A stretch of 64,000 nt of DNA from JANNPJ01 sp965200525 (GTDB taxonomy: Bacteria; Actinomycetota; Actinomycetes; Actinomycetales; Kineosporiaceae), in assembly GCA_965200525.1 (NCBI GenBank), contig OZ241368.1, forward strand, positions 3,782,001 to 3,846,000, written 5' to 3'. Positions 7,584-15,961 of this stretch are shown here, one piece after another (the stretch's first letter is position 1; each line of letters begins with the position of its first letter). The notes beneath the pieces are model-generated. The model ran no database searches and had not been told where the DNA came from. It worked only from the letters and a program-made list of their open reading frames with translations. Made by a program: the position numbers and the translations under genes.

Positions 7584-9332
7584 CTATTGTCCTGAGACGG
7601 CTTTGATCGGCAGCTGGAGGTAGGAAGCGCAGGCGCCACCGGTGTGGACGACGTGCTGCCCGCTGTTCGGGGCCACGTAGTCCCTGGTCATCGGCATGAT
7701 GGGGCCGAGCGAGCTCTGCGCGCTGATCACCAGTCGCAGTTGCTGGCCCGGGTAGAACACCAGGCCGGTGGGGAACAGGTCGATCTCGACGTCGACGATC
7801 TCGCCGGACTTGAGCTTCTCGATCCGGTCGAAGGCATGGGCCGGCACGGTGTCGGTCGACAGGTTGTGGTCCAGATGCCGGGTGGAGACCCGCAGGCGGC
7901 CGTTGATGCCCTTGTACCGGAGCACCGAGGCGCCTCGCTCGGTCAGATCCTGCATCAGGGCACCCTGGTTGGGTACCGTGAACTGCTGCAGCGGCGTCCC
8001 GTGCCGATCCAGCTTCTGGGCCAGCAGGAAAAGGTCCATGTCGTCGGCGTCCACCGCTTCGACCCACAGCCGGGCCTTGGGGTATCCGACCACGACCGTC
8101 TCCTCGGCGAAGCGGACCGAGAAGGAGACCAGGGCCGGGTTCGACTCCGTGTTGTACGACACCTTGGCCGCCTCGGACGGCGCCTGGAGGCTCAGCGACC
8201 GGGTGCGGGCGTCGAGGTAGTACTTGACCTGGGTGACGTCGGTCGGCGGGAACTCGGTCGCGATCTCGTCGACACGGTCGCCGCCTTCGAGGTCGAGCAG
8301 GCTGTAGCGCACCCGCGGTGTCTGCTCCCAGCCGTTGTCCTCGCCCTTCAGGTAGTGGTCGAAGAACCGGCGCAGGTCCTCGACGTGGGCCGGGTCGTAG
8401 TAGTCGGGCCACTCCTGAGTGTTGTGGATGCGCAACCACTTGTCGGCCGAGGCGATCCGGCGCCAGGCCCGGAACGTGCCCTGGGTGTGCAGCGTGTTGG
8501 AATAGCTGGCCACGACGTAGGCCGGCGTGGTGATCTTCTCCAGCGGGGCGGCCTTGTCCTGCCACAGCTCGTTCATCAGCGGGTGGCGCTCGGCCTCGGC
8601 GAGGATGTCCTCGCGGCGGTTCTGGCCGGCGTAACTGTTCTTCTGCAGCCGTTCGGCGAAGCCGATGTCGGGCATGCCGCCGCGCATCAGCAGATCGCGG
8701 TAGACGTCGCTCAGGCCCTCGCACGGGTTGATCGCGGCCAGGTGCGGGGGGTGCTCGGCGGCGGTGTACCACTGCGCGATCGTCAGGTAGGAGGTCCCGG
8801 TCATCGCGACCATGCCGTTGGACCACTCCTGCACGCCCAGCCACTCGATCAGGTCGTGACAGTCGCGGCCCTCCTGGCTGCCGAACATGACGCTGTCACC
8901 CTCGGAATGGGCGATGCCACGCGGGTCGGGATTGCAGATCGCGTAGCCCTGGGCGCACCAGTAGGCCGGGTCCGGGCCCTCGAACTTGGCCAGCCCCGAG
9001 AGGGCCGCGTTGTCCATTCCGAGCATGCCGAACAGTCCGGTGACGCTCGGAGCGGTGCCTTGGCTCTTCCCGTAGGGGCTCCACGCCACCAGGACGGGAA
9101 CCGGGTCGTTTCCGGTGGGGCGGAACACATCGACGTAGATGATGGTGCCGTCACGCAAGGTGACGGCCACGTCCTTGTCGAACACGATGTCGACCGGAAG
9201 CGCCCGGAAGCGGGGATCGACCTGGTAGCCGGCCGGCAGGGTGCGGCGTCCCGGCTCGAACGCGCTCAGCAATCCGTGCGCCGTGCCGCCCTGGTAGCTC
9301 GAGGGCTCAAAAAGTGTTTGATCCTGGCTCAT
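7584..9332 (-). CDS. CocE/NonD-family hydrolase (peptidase S15 type)
   Basis: A 582-residue alpha/beta hydrolase of the cocaine esterase/X-Pro dipeptidyl-peptidase class. The core fold (about 45-340) carries the nucleophile in MTGTSYLT (S181), with Asp/His candidates in the stretch around DYYDPAHVEDLRRFFDHYLK. A C-terminal jelly-roll domain (about 360-580, SFSVRFAEETVVVGYPKARL) is typical of the family. The canonical elbow reads GxSYxG; here the last position is Thr. No signal peptide is seen. The ATG at 9332 follows GAAGGA. Its promoter is the TTGACA-N17-TACCTT element at 9425-9453, flanked by TetR-type operator copies. Confidence 0.88.
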   Translation of the reverse strand: MSQDQTLFEPSSYQGGTAHGLLSAFEPGRRTLPAGYQVDPRFRALPVDIVFDKDVAVTLRDGTIIYVDVFRPTGNDPVPVLVAWSPYGKSQGTAPSVTGLFGMLGMDNAALSGLAKFEGPDPAYWCAQGYAICNPDPRGIAHSEGDSVMFGSQEGRDCHDLIEWLGVQEWSNGMVAMTGTSYLTIAQWYTAAEHPPHLAAINPCEGLSDVYRDLLMRGGMPDIGFAERLQKNSYAGQNRREDILAEAERHPLMNELWQDKAAPLEKITTPAYVVASYSNTLHTQGTFRAWRRIASADKWLRIHNTQEWPDYYDPAHVEDLRRFFDHYLKGEDNGWEQTPRVRYSLLDLEGGDRVDEIATEFPPTDVTQVKYYLDARTRSLSLQAPSEAAKVSYNTESNPALVSFSVRFAEETVVVGYPKARLWVEAVDADDMDLFLLAQKLDRHGTPLQQFTVPNQGALMQDLTERGASVLRYKGINGRLRVSTRHLDHNLSTDTVPAHAFDRIEKLKSGEIVDVEIDLFPTGLVFYPGQQLRLVISAQSSLGPIMPMTRDYVAPNSGQHVVHTGGACASYLQLPIKAVSGQ

Positions 9333-9406
9333 GCGTGGTCCTTCGCCTTCACAGCTGTGGGAGTGCGACGGGCGGACGGCGAGAAGCGGGGTCATCTCGC
9401 ATAAGA

Positions 9407-9470
9407 GAACGAACGTCCGCTTTGAAGGTAGGACGGGGGTTGATGGTTGTCAAGAATGAACGTTCGCTTT
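9407..9470. promoter_or_regulatory. Divergent promoter with two TetR-type operator copies
   Basis: On the minus strand there is a consensus promoter for the hydrolase: TTGACA at 9448-9453, a 17-base spacer, and TACCTT at 9425-9430. Two copies of a 17-base motif flank it: GAACGAACGTCCGCTTT (9407-9423) and GAATGAACGTTCGCTTT (9454-9470), 15 of 17 identical, both containing GAACG(T)-type inverted repeats; GAACGTTC at 9458-9465 is a perfect palindrome. The first covers the hydrolase transcription start. The second fills the gap between that -35 and TAGTCT (9471-9476), the -10 of the leaderless tetR. Occupancy by the TetR protein would shut both promoters. Confidence 0.75.
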
Positions 9471-9482
9471 TAGTCTGGGTGG

Positions 9483-10094
9483 ATGCCCCGGGTCACTGAC
9501 GAGTACCGCGCCCTGCGCCGCACCGAGATCGTGGCCGCGGCCGGGCGCCTGTTCGCCGTCAACGGGTTCCACTCCACCTCGATGGCCGACATCGTGGGGG
9601 AGTCAGGTCTGTCCGCCGGGGCGGTCTACCGGTACTTCCGGAGCAAGGAAGAGATCATCGGGGCGGTCGCCGAAACCGCCCTGAACAGCGCGGACGACAC
9701 CTTTGCCCGCTTGCTGGCCGACGGTGCGGCGCCCTCACCGGCGAGCGCGGTGATCGCGATCATCGAGAGCGTCGTCGCCCGGTCCGCCGACGATCCGGGC
9801 ACCGGTCAGGATCTGACCCGCATCGCCCTGCAGGTCTGGGCCGAGGCCTTGCGCAACCCCGACCTGAGCCTGCGGGCCAACGAGGCCCTGGGGCGACTGC
9901 GCGATCACTACGCCGAGGTGGCCCGCCGGTGGCAGGCTGCGGGCAACCTGCCCGCGAGTGCCGTACCCGGGCAGGTCGGCGCGGCCATGCTCGGGCTGAC
10001 CCAGGGATTCCTGCTGCAGCACCTGTTGGTCGCCGGCACCACGGTGGCCGGCTACGAGGCGGGCGTCGAGGCTCTGCTGGGCGCCTCCGCATAG
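9483..10094 (+). CDS. TetR-family transcriptional repressor
   Basis: A 203-residue regulator. The N-terminal TetR HTH is complete (RRTEIVAAAGRLFAVNGFHS, MADIVGESGLSAGAVYRYFR, SKEEII); the remaining ~140 residues form the ligand-binding and dimerisation domain. The ATG at 9483 is exactly where a transcript from the -10 TAGTCT (9471-9476) would begin, so the mRNA is probably leaderless. It is divergent from the CocE-type hydrolase and unknown-protein operon, which with tetR itself is the evident target through the two operator copies at 9407-9470. Confidence 0.92.
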   Translation: MPRVTDEYRALRRTEIVAAAGRLFAVNGFHSTSMADIVGESGLSAGAVYRYFRSKEEIIGAVAETALNSADDTFARLLADGAAPSPASAVIAIIESVVARSADDPGTGQDLTRIALQVWAEALRNPDLSLRANEALGRLRDHYAEVARRWQAAGNLPASAVPGQVGAAMLGLTQGFLLQHLLVAGTTVAGYEAGVEALLGASA

Positions 10095-10300
10095 GACCGC
10101 CGTCCGCTGCGGGTCCGCCGGAGCTCACCCGCTCGGGTCGAAGCGCTCGGCGGCCGGTCAGGTACTGATCAATGTTCCGAAAAGGTTTTCCTGACGACCA
10201 CTTCCGCACCTGGACCAGTACGCGCCCGGGCGGCCCGGGTCCCGCCCGGTGGGCCTGAGCGAGCGGTGCCGCGTTGTGCTGGGCGAGGTCGGGCAACTTC

Positions 10301-10354
10301 TTGACAGGCCCCCACCTGCGAGGCATGGTAAGGCCTAATGGTTCGGTTCATTTA
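10301..10354 (+). promoter_or_regulatory. Promoter with GntR-type operator for the flavin monooxygenase
   Basis: A -35 TTGACA at 10301-10306 is followed by a -10 region around CATGGTA (10324-10330), and then by the operator copy whose core is CCTAATGGTTCGG (10333-10345), ending in an ATTTA tail at 10350-10354. The same layout (TTGACAGGC, GGTAAGGCCTA, TGGTTCGGT) recurs at 19247-19300 before the ABC transporter genes. A protein bound here would block the start of transcription. The remaining 10095-10300 bases hold no gene that I can support. Confidence 0.65.
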
Positions 10355-10435
10355 TCCATCACTGAGCCGCGTTGCTGTGCGGCACCCGGCGTCTCCCGGT
10401 CCGGGCCGGCGAAACTGAACGTAGGAGAGGAACCG

Positions 10436-11707
10436 ATGATGGTTGCGACTCATGATTCGTCCGAGAGGGTCGTGTCGATCCTCGGTCAGGTCCGCGAGCT
10501 GGGGCCCACCCTGCGCGAGCGTGCACTCAAGGCCGAACGGGCAGGCCGTCATTCGGACAAGACCATCGCCGACCTGGATGCGACCGGCGTCTTCAACATC
10601 GGCAGCCCGGCCGAGTTCGGCGGCGACGAGCTCTCGGTGCGTGAGCAGTTGGACGTCGTGTCCGAGGTGTCCAAGTGGGACGGCTCCTGCGGGTGGACCG
10701 TCTGGGCCGGCGCCTCGACGAACTGGATCCCGGCCGGCTCCGGCGCCCGCGTCGTCGAGGAGGTCTACGGTCCGAGCTGGGTCGGGCCCCGGGTGGCCGG
10801 CTCCAGCCATTTCCCGGCCAGCCGCGGCCGGGCCGCGCGGGTGGACGGCGGTTGGATCGTCTCCGGTGGGCCCTGGACCTTCGGCAGCGACTCGCTGTGG
10901 GCGCCCTTCACCAACCTCGGGTGCATCGCCGACGACGGGCAGGGCCCCTACCTGGTGGGCCTGCAGGTCCCGCTCGAGGACCTGCGATTCCTCGACGACT
11001 GGCAGGTGGCCGGCATGCGGGCCACGGGCAGTGTCTCCATCACCCTGGCCGGCGACGAGCTCTTCGTCCCCGAACATCGGGGCGTCGACTTCCGCGACAT
11101 CACCGGCGGTGCGCTCGACAGCGGTCTCAAGGGAACGCTGTGGAAGGCACCGACTCTCGGCTGGGCGTTCAGCCTGATGGCCGGGATGTCGATCGGCCTG
11201 GCCCAGGGCACCCTGGAGCGTTTCCTCGAGCGCTCGGCCGGGCGGCCGCTGCGCGGCACGGCCTACAAGAACCAGCTGGAGGCTCCGCTCACCCATCTGA
11301 TGCTGGCCGAGGTCCACTCCAAGATCCAGTCCGCGACGTTGATGACCCGGGCCAACGCCGAGGAGACCGACCGGATCGGCGTGCTCGCGGCGGCCGGAAC
11401 CCCGCCCGACCCGCAGTACATGCAGTTGTTCAGTGCCCGGGTGCTGGTGGAGACCGCCTATGCGGCCAAGTGGTGCGCCGAGGCGATCGAGCTGCTGCAG
11501 CGCAACTCCGGATCGACCGCGATCATGGACAGTGAGCCGGTTCAGCGGGCCTGGCGCGACGCCCGCGTCATCACCCTGCACGGTGCGCTGAACCTGGAGG
11601 CGCTCTCCGAGAACTACGGCCGGCTGATGGCCGGGATCCAGCCGCACCAGTTCGCCGGCATCACCACCCTGGACCGCTTCGCGCCGGCCCCGGCGAAGGT
11701 CTCCTGA
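10436..11707 (+). CDS. Flavin-dependent monooxygenase, oxygenase component (acyl-CoA dehydrogenase fold)
   Basis: A 423-residue protein of the group D flavin monooxygenases (HsaA/HpaB-like, acyl-CoA dehydrogenase fold). Visible family text includes ATGVFNIGSPAEFGGDELSV near the N-terminus, DGSCGWTVWAGAS, GGWIVSGGPWTFGSDS in the beta domain and the C-terminal four-helix bundle ending NYGRLMAGIQPHQF. Such enzymes hydroxylate aromatic rings with reduced flavin supplied by a separate reductase; the flavin reductase gene at 24379 is the obvious partner. The ATG at 10436 follows GTAGGAGAGGAACCG. It stands alone behind an operator shared with the GntR-linked operons. Confidence 0.85.
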   Translation: MMVATHDSSERVVSILGQVRELGPTLRERALKAERAGRHSDKTIADLDATGVFNIGSPAEFGGDELSVREQLDVVSEVSKWDGSCGWTVWAGASTNWIPAGSGARVVEEVYGPSWVGPRVAGSSHFPASRGRAARVDGGWIVSGGPWTFGSDSLWAPFTNLGCIADDGQGPYLVGLQVPLEDLRFLDDWQVAGMRATGSVSITLAGDELFVPEHRGVDFRDITGGALDSGLKGTLWKAPTLGWAFSLMAGMSIGLAQGTLERFLERSAGRPLRGTAYKNQLEAPLTHLMLAEVHSKIQSATLMTRANAEETDRIGVLAAAGTPPDPQYMQLFSARVLVETAYAAKWCAEAIELLQRNSGSTAIMDSEPVQRAWRDARVITLHGALNLEALSENYGRLMAGIQPHQFAGITTLDRFAPAPAKVS

Positions 11708-11782
11708 GCGGCTGCCGCAGGCTCTTCGCTCTGAGTACGGCTACTCATGCGGGTTCTGCCCTCGCCCGCACACCATGTCCGG

Positions 11783-12124
11783 ATGGAGCAGGAAGGCACC
11801 TTTGAACGACCGAACGTGGGCCCGGCCATCGGTTTGGCCGCATCGGTGATCGTCCAGTTCGCCCTGTGCGTCGGCCTTGTTCTGATGGTGGTCATCGGGG
11901 TGTCGACCACCTGCGGCGAGCCGGCGAGCAGGCACAACGTCGACCGGGGGCTCAGAGCACTCCTGATCGGGCTGGCGGTCGTCTCCCTGCCCTGGTTGCT
12001 GGCCACGGCGCTCACCCGTCAGGCCCGGTACGTCGCCCTGGCCGTCGTCGGCGCCAGCCCGCTCCTCGTCGCCTCCGGCCTCGGCCTGCGGCCGGACTTC
12101 TGGGTCGGCAGCCTCTGCTTCTGA
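11783..12124 (+). CDS. Small integral membrane protein, unknown
   Basis: About 113 residues with three hydrophobic segments (roughly 13-38 IGLAASVIVQFALCVGLVLM, 58-75 LLIGLAVVSLPWLLATAL, 82-98 YVALAVVGASPLLVASG) joined by short polar loops. No family is recognised. I start at MEQEG (ATG at 11783), where the charged N-terminal tail begins; an upstream in-frame ATG at 11747 is possible. It follows the monooxygenase gene and is convergent with the DUF3500 gene. A role in transport or sensing cannot be inferred. Confidence 0.5.
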   Translation: MEQEGTFERPNVGPAIGLAASVIVQFALCVGLVLMVVIGVSTTCGEPASRHNVDRGLRALLIGLAVVSLPWLLATALTRQARYVALAVVGASPLLVASGLGLRPDFWVGSLCF

Positions 12125-12138
12125 ACCCGGCGCACTTC

Positions 12139-13323
12139 TTAACCGAGGCGTGGTTCTGAACCGGCCGGACCGCTCGCCCCGGGATATCCGTCGTGCTCGA
12201 CCGGGCCGGTCCGGTGGTCGTGCTCCAGGTGGTGGCGGATCAGCAGGTCGGCACCGAAGTCGTTGGACGGGTCGCGCCACACGCTGTGCACGTGATTGCC
12301 GTCGTCCTCGGCGTTGTCGAACTCGATGAGCGTGACCGGGCCCTGGATCCGGAAGTAGTGCGGCTGCTCGATCGAGGTGCCGCCGGCCCAGGCGAAGTGC
12401 AGGTCGTCGACGCCTCCGGCGGCCGCGATGCGATCCATTTCGAAGCCGACCAGACCGGGCCGGGCTCGCTCGACGAACCGGGCCAGCAGGGCGTCGAAAT
12501 GGCTGCGCTGGACCGGCGACAGCTCACCCGCGCGCAGGCCCCGCGGGTGAGCGCGGAAGTAGGCCAGGGTTTCTCGGTCCTCGTTGGTGATCATCGCGTC
12601 TCGGCGGCCGACGCCGTGGTGTTCGGGGTACTCGACGTCGCCGATCACCGGCACGGTCCGGGTGACGAAGTCCGCCGGCGGGCGGGTGTGAATGATCGCC
12701 TTCTCCTGCTGGGAGCCGGTCAGAGCGTCCAGCAGCAGGAAGGCCGCGTCCTCCTCCTCGCCGAGGATCCGGAACGGCCCGAAGCGGGCCGGCTCAGCGC
12801 CGAGCAGGAACGGGGTAGTGCTCATCAGGTCGCCGTCCACGACCGTGACATTGATCGACAGGTGATGTCCGACCAGCCGCCAGCCCCAGGTGGTGTCCGG
12901 CTGCGGCTGGCCGAAGAACGTCAGGAAGTAGCCCCGCGCGTCCCGGAAGGTGGCCGCGACGTGACCGAAGACCGGCAGGTTGAGCTCGCGCAGCAGGTGC
13001 TCGTTGGCCATTACCTGCACCACCCGGGCGTAGGCCGGGATCGACATCGCCTCGGCGATCAGCCGGTGGGCCAGCACCTCCTGGTGGCGGTCCAGCTCGC
13101 CGAGCGCGAGCCCGGTCCGGCCCGATTCGGGCAGGAAGTTCCAGTGCGTGCGGCCCGGGTCGGTGGCCGGCAACAGCACCCGCGAGCGCTGGTCGGCCGT
13201 GAGCGCGTCGAACAGGCCCATCGCCGCGAACGTGACCAGCGTGGCGTCGAACGAGCCGCCCGGTCGCGGCTGGTGGGCCGGTGGGAGCTGCGCGCCGGCC
13301 CGGGGGTGCGGCGTCGTCGTCAT
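12139..13323 (-). CDS. DUF3500-domain protein
   Basis: A 394-residue protein of the DUF3500 family, recognisable by LVTFAAMGLFDALTADQR, TWGWRLVGHHLSINVTVVDG, EPARFGPFRILGEEEDAAF and the C-terminal HYFRIQGPVTLIEFDNAEDD...HVHSVWRDPSNDFG. The His-rich conserved blocks suggest metal or substrate binding, but the family activity is not known to me. There is no lipobox or clear signal peptide. The ATG at 13323 follows GGAGGAATCACC and overlaps the preceding stop as ATGA. It is the last gene of the six-gene operon transcribed from 18.4 kb, so a catabolic role is likely. Confidence 0.85.
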   Translation of the reverse strand: MTTTPHPRAGAQLPPAHQPRPGGSFDATLVTFAAMGLFDALTADQRSRVLLPATDPGRTHWNFLPESGRTGLALGELDRHQEVLAHRLIAEAMSIPAYARVVQVMANEHLLRELNLPVFGHVAATFRDARGYFLTFFGQPQPDTTWGWRLVGHHLSINVTVVDGDLMSTTPFLLGAEPARFGPFRILGEEEDAAFLLLDALTGSQQEKAIIHTRPPADFVTRTVPVIGDVEYPEHHGVGRRDAMITNEDRETLAYFRAHPRGLRAGELSPVQRSHFDALLARFVERARPGLVGFEMDRIAAAGGVDDLHFAWAGGTSIEQPHYFRIQGPVTLIEFDNAEDDGNHVHSVWRDPSNDFGADLLIRHHLEHDHRTGPVEHDGYPGASGPAGSEPRLG

Positions 13324-14924
13324 GGTGATTCCTCCAGGAGGGCCTGGCGCAGGCGCGAGACGAACAGCGGGATGTCGGCGTGCTCGCCGGCCGCGAACAC
13401 GTAGAAGTCCGGGCGAGCCAGGAACACCTGGCACCGGTGGTCGGTGAACCACCGCTCGTAGCCGCCGTCGAGGTCCTGCACCGGCCCCGGGCCGGACAGA
13501 TCGACGAGCACGCCACCGATCTGCCGGAACCAGGATGCGGCCTGCTCGTCCAGGATCTCGGCAGGATCGCCGATCCGGCTGATCAGTTGCCAGTCACCAC
13601 CGACGACGTCGTCGAACAGACCGACCCGGTGACCGGCCCGCACTCGGGCCTGAGGGGCCAGTCGCCCGTCGGTGCCCCGGCTCGCGAGGGTCAGCGACGG
13701 CTCGCCCAGGCGTGGGTGCGGGGGCTGGCGGGTGGCAGCCTCGGGATCGCTCGAGCGGGCCCGCATCCCGGCGTCCCGGGCGGCGGCCCGCTCGACGTCG
13801 AGTTCGCAGATCAGGCGCCCGGCGGCCACCGCCTCGTCGATGATCTCCCGGACGTGCCCGATGCGCTCGGGCTCGTACGTGTCGAGCACGGACGGTCTCG
13901 ACCGACCACGGTGGAGCATCGCCAGCCGCCAGCTGAGGGCCCGGGCGTCGCGCAGACCCGCGCACAGCCCCTGCCCGAGGAAGGGCGGCATCAGATGGGC
14001 GGCATCGCCCAGCAGGAAGGCGTTGCCGGCCCGCCACCGGCGGGCCCAGCGCCCGCGGAACGTGTAGACGGCGTGCCGCTCCAACTCGGCCGTGTCCGGC
14101 GTCACGCCCCAGGGCGCCATCAGCCGCCAGGCGGTGGCGTCCCGACCCAGCTCGGTGACGCTCAGGTCAGCACGGCGCATGAACTCGAACCGCCGCCGGC
14201 CGGGGCCGCTGTTGACCGCGGTGGCCGGCTGGGCCGGGTCGCAGTACTGGATGACGAAGGCGGTCCACTTCTCCTCGACCAGCGGGCGGTAGTCCACCAC
14301 CAGCCAGTCGGCCTCGAAGCCGGAGTCCTCGACCTCGAGGCCGAGGTGGGTGCGCACCGGGCTGTTGGCGCCGTCGGCCCCCAGCAGCCAGCGGGCCCGG
14401 ACGGTCCTCACCTCACCCGGCCGATCGGTGGGCGCCACCCGGACCGTGACCACCTCGTCGTCCTGGGTCAGGGACTGGAAACTCCAGCCGCGGTGGACGG
14501 TGACACCCGGCGTCCGGGTGGCCAGATTCTCCAGTGCTGCCTCGAGGTCAGGCTGGTGGAAGCCGTTGGTGTTCGCCCAACCGGACTCGGCGGGGCGGTT
14601 CCAGTCGATCGCCTGCAGCAGCTCGCCCTCGCCGTTGCGGAACTCGTACCCGCCCCGCTCGCCCTGGGACGGCGCGAACAGTTCGGCGTGCTCGGCCATC
14701 AGCCCGGCCGCCTGCAGGATCCGCAGGGCCTCGTGGTCGATGGTGCAGGCCCGAGGCAGTGGGTAGCGCTGCGACTGGCGCTCGATCACCGACACCTGCA
14801 GCCCGGCCCGGCCGAGCAGGACGGCGCTGAGCAGCCCGACCGGGCCGCCGCCGATGACGACGACGTCGACCACCGGCCGCAGCGTTCCGGCCTCCGAATC
14901 GGGGACGGCGGGGGTGTGGTTCAC
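13320..14924 (-). CDS. FAD-dependent aromatic hydroxylase (MhpA-like)
   Basis: A 534-residue group A flavoprotein monooxygenase. It has the FAD dinucleotide motif VVVIGGGPVGLLSAVLLGRA (residues about 20-39), the DG motif WLLGADGANSPVRTHLGL, and the GD motif NAFLLGDAAHLMPPFLGQG. The C-terminal thioredoxin-like domain (about 410-534) is degenerate, as in MhpA/PheA relatives. Such enzymes hydroxylate phenolic rings with NAD(P)H. The GTG at 14924 overlaps the upstream stop as GTGA, which decides the start although the frame is open further upstream. It is the fifth gene of the coupled operon. Confidence 0.88.
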   Translation of the reverse strand: MNHTPAVPDSEAGTLRPVVDVVVIGGGPVGLLSAVLLGRAGLQVSVIERQSQRYPLPRACTIDHEALRILQAAGLMAEHAELFAPSQGERGGYEFRNGEGELLQAIDWNRPAESGWANTNGFHQPDLEAALENLATRTPGVTVHRGWSFQSLTQDDEVVTVRVAPTDRPGEVRTVRARWLLGADGANSPVRTHLGLEVEDSGFEADWLVVDYRPLVEEKWTAFVIQYCDPAQPATAVNSGPGRRRFEFMRRADLSVTELGRDATAWRLMAPWGVTPDTAELERHAVYTFRGRWARRWRAGNAFLLGDAAHLMPPFLGQGLCAGLRDARALSWRLAMLHRGRSRPSVLDTYEPERIGHVREIIDEAVAAGRLICELDVERAAARDAGMRARSSDPEAATRQPPHPRLGEPSLTLASRGTDGRLAPQARVRAGHRVGLFDDVVGGDWQLISRIGDPAEILDEQAASWFRQIGGVLVDLSGPGPVQDLDGGYERWFTDHRCQVFLARPDFYVFAAGEHADIPLFVSRLRQALLEESP

Positions 14925-15961
14925 GCTCCGTGCTCCGCTCTGGTCGAGGTGAGAGCCGGCGGGGTACCGCCGGCCGGAAGGACCACGCATTTCGTGTGCG
15001 GCGAGAGCGCCTGCGCCCGCCAGGCCGCCGGAAGGCCCGCCAGGGGCACGGTGTTCAGGCCGATCTGCAGCCGGCCCTGGGCCAGGGCGCTCCACAGCCA
15101 GGTCAGCGCGGCCCGCTTGTCCCCCAGGGGGGTGTGCAGCCCGGCGAAACCGGACAGCGTGAGCCGCTTGCCGCGCAGCAGCCCGGCCGGCAGTTTTAGG
15201 TCCGGCCCGGCCAGGTTGCCGATGTTGACCACCCGCGCGCGGGGTGCGCACACCCGCAGGGCCGCCTGCAGCGGCCGGCCGAACAGCCCGTCGAGCACCA
15301 CGTCGACCGGGCCGGCGGCGGCCAGCAACCGGGCGGCCAACTCGTCGTCGTCCTCCCCGGTGCGCAGTTCGACGACGGCGTCGGCCCCCAGGGCGAGCAG
15401 CCGCCGCAATGCGTCCTGGTTGCGGGCGACCCCGACCACCCGGCCCGCCCCGTACCGGCGGGCCACCTGGACCGCCAGCTGCCCGACCGCGCCGGTGGCC
15501 CCCAAAACCAGCACGGTCTCGCCGGAGCGCAGCCGAGCGTCCTCGACCAGGGGCAGGTACGCCGCCGTCCCGGAGTTGCCGACGGCCGCGCCCGCCACCG
15601 GGTCGAGGCCGTCCGGCAGTTCCAGTACGTCCTCGTCGGCGACCCGGACCTGCGTGGCGAAAGCCCCCGGCGTGGACGGCGAGGCCCGGCACTCGGCGTA
15701 GACCCAGGACCCGGGCCGGTACCGGTCGGAGTCGAGCACGATCCCGACGCACTCGCTGCCGGGCACGTAGGGGGCCTCGTGCCGGGCCGAGTGGAAGGTG
15801 CCGGAGGCGATCAGCAGGTCCAGCGGGTTCAGTGGCGCCGCGACCACGGACACCAGGGTGGTGCCGGGCGCCGCGGGCGGCAGCCGGACCGAGCCCAGCC
15901 GCGGTTCGGCGCCCGGCTGCCCGACGATCGCCGCCGGCACGCGATCGGGGGAGTCGCTCAT
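14921..15961 (-). CDS. Quinone-oxidoreductase-type medium-chain dehydrogenase
   Basis: A 346-residue member of the MDR superfamily, NADPH:quinone oxidoreductase branch. The GroES-like N-terminal domain contains NPLDLLIASGTFHSARHEAP and PYVPGSECVGIV; the Rossmann domain has VLVLGATGAVGQLAVQVARR (AxGxxG) and GADAVVELRTG. The structural-zinc cysteines of alcohol dehydrogenases are absent. It probably reduces an enone or quinone intermediate of the pathway. Start at ATG 15961, an ATGA overlap with the CoA-transferase stop. The frame continues open upstream inside that gene, which I treat as coincidental. Confidence 0.85.
   Translation of the reverse strand: MSDSPDRVPAAIVGQPGAEPRLGSVRLPPAAPGTTLVSVVAAPLNPLDLLIASGTFHSARHEAPYVPGSECVGIVLDSDRYRPGSWVYAECRASPSTPGAFATQVRVADEDVLELPDGLDPVAGAAVGNSGTAAYLPLVEDARLRSGETVLVLGATGAVGQLAVQVARRYGAGRVVGVARNQDALRRLLALGADAVVELRTGEDDDELAARLLAAAGPVDVVLDGLFGRPLQAALRVCAPRARVVNIGNLAGPDLKLPAGLLRGKRLTLSGFAGLHTPLGDKRAALTWLWSALAQGRLQIGLNTVPLAGLPAAWRAQALSPHTKCVVLPAGGTPPALTSTRAEHGA

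Noticed and set aside
7644..9404. A 586-codon open frame opposite the CocE-type hydrolase
   Set aside because: The minus-strand frame has a clear catalytic motif, ribosome site and promoter; this one has none.
13380..15701. A 773-codon open frame on the plus strand opposite the hydroxylase and oxidoreductase genes
   Set aside because: It is a shadow of very G+C-rich genes with strong family matches on the minus strand; its translation has no recognisable domain.
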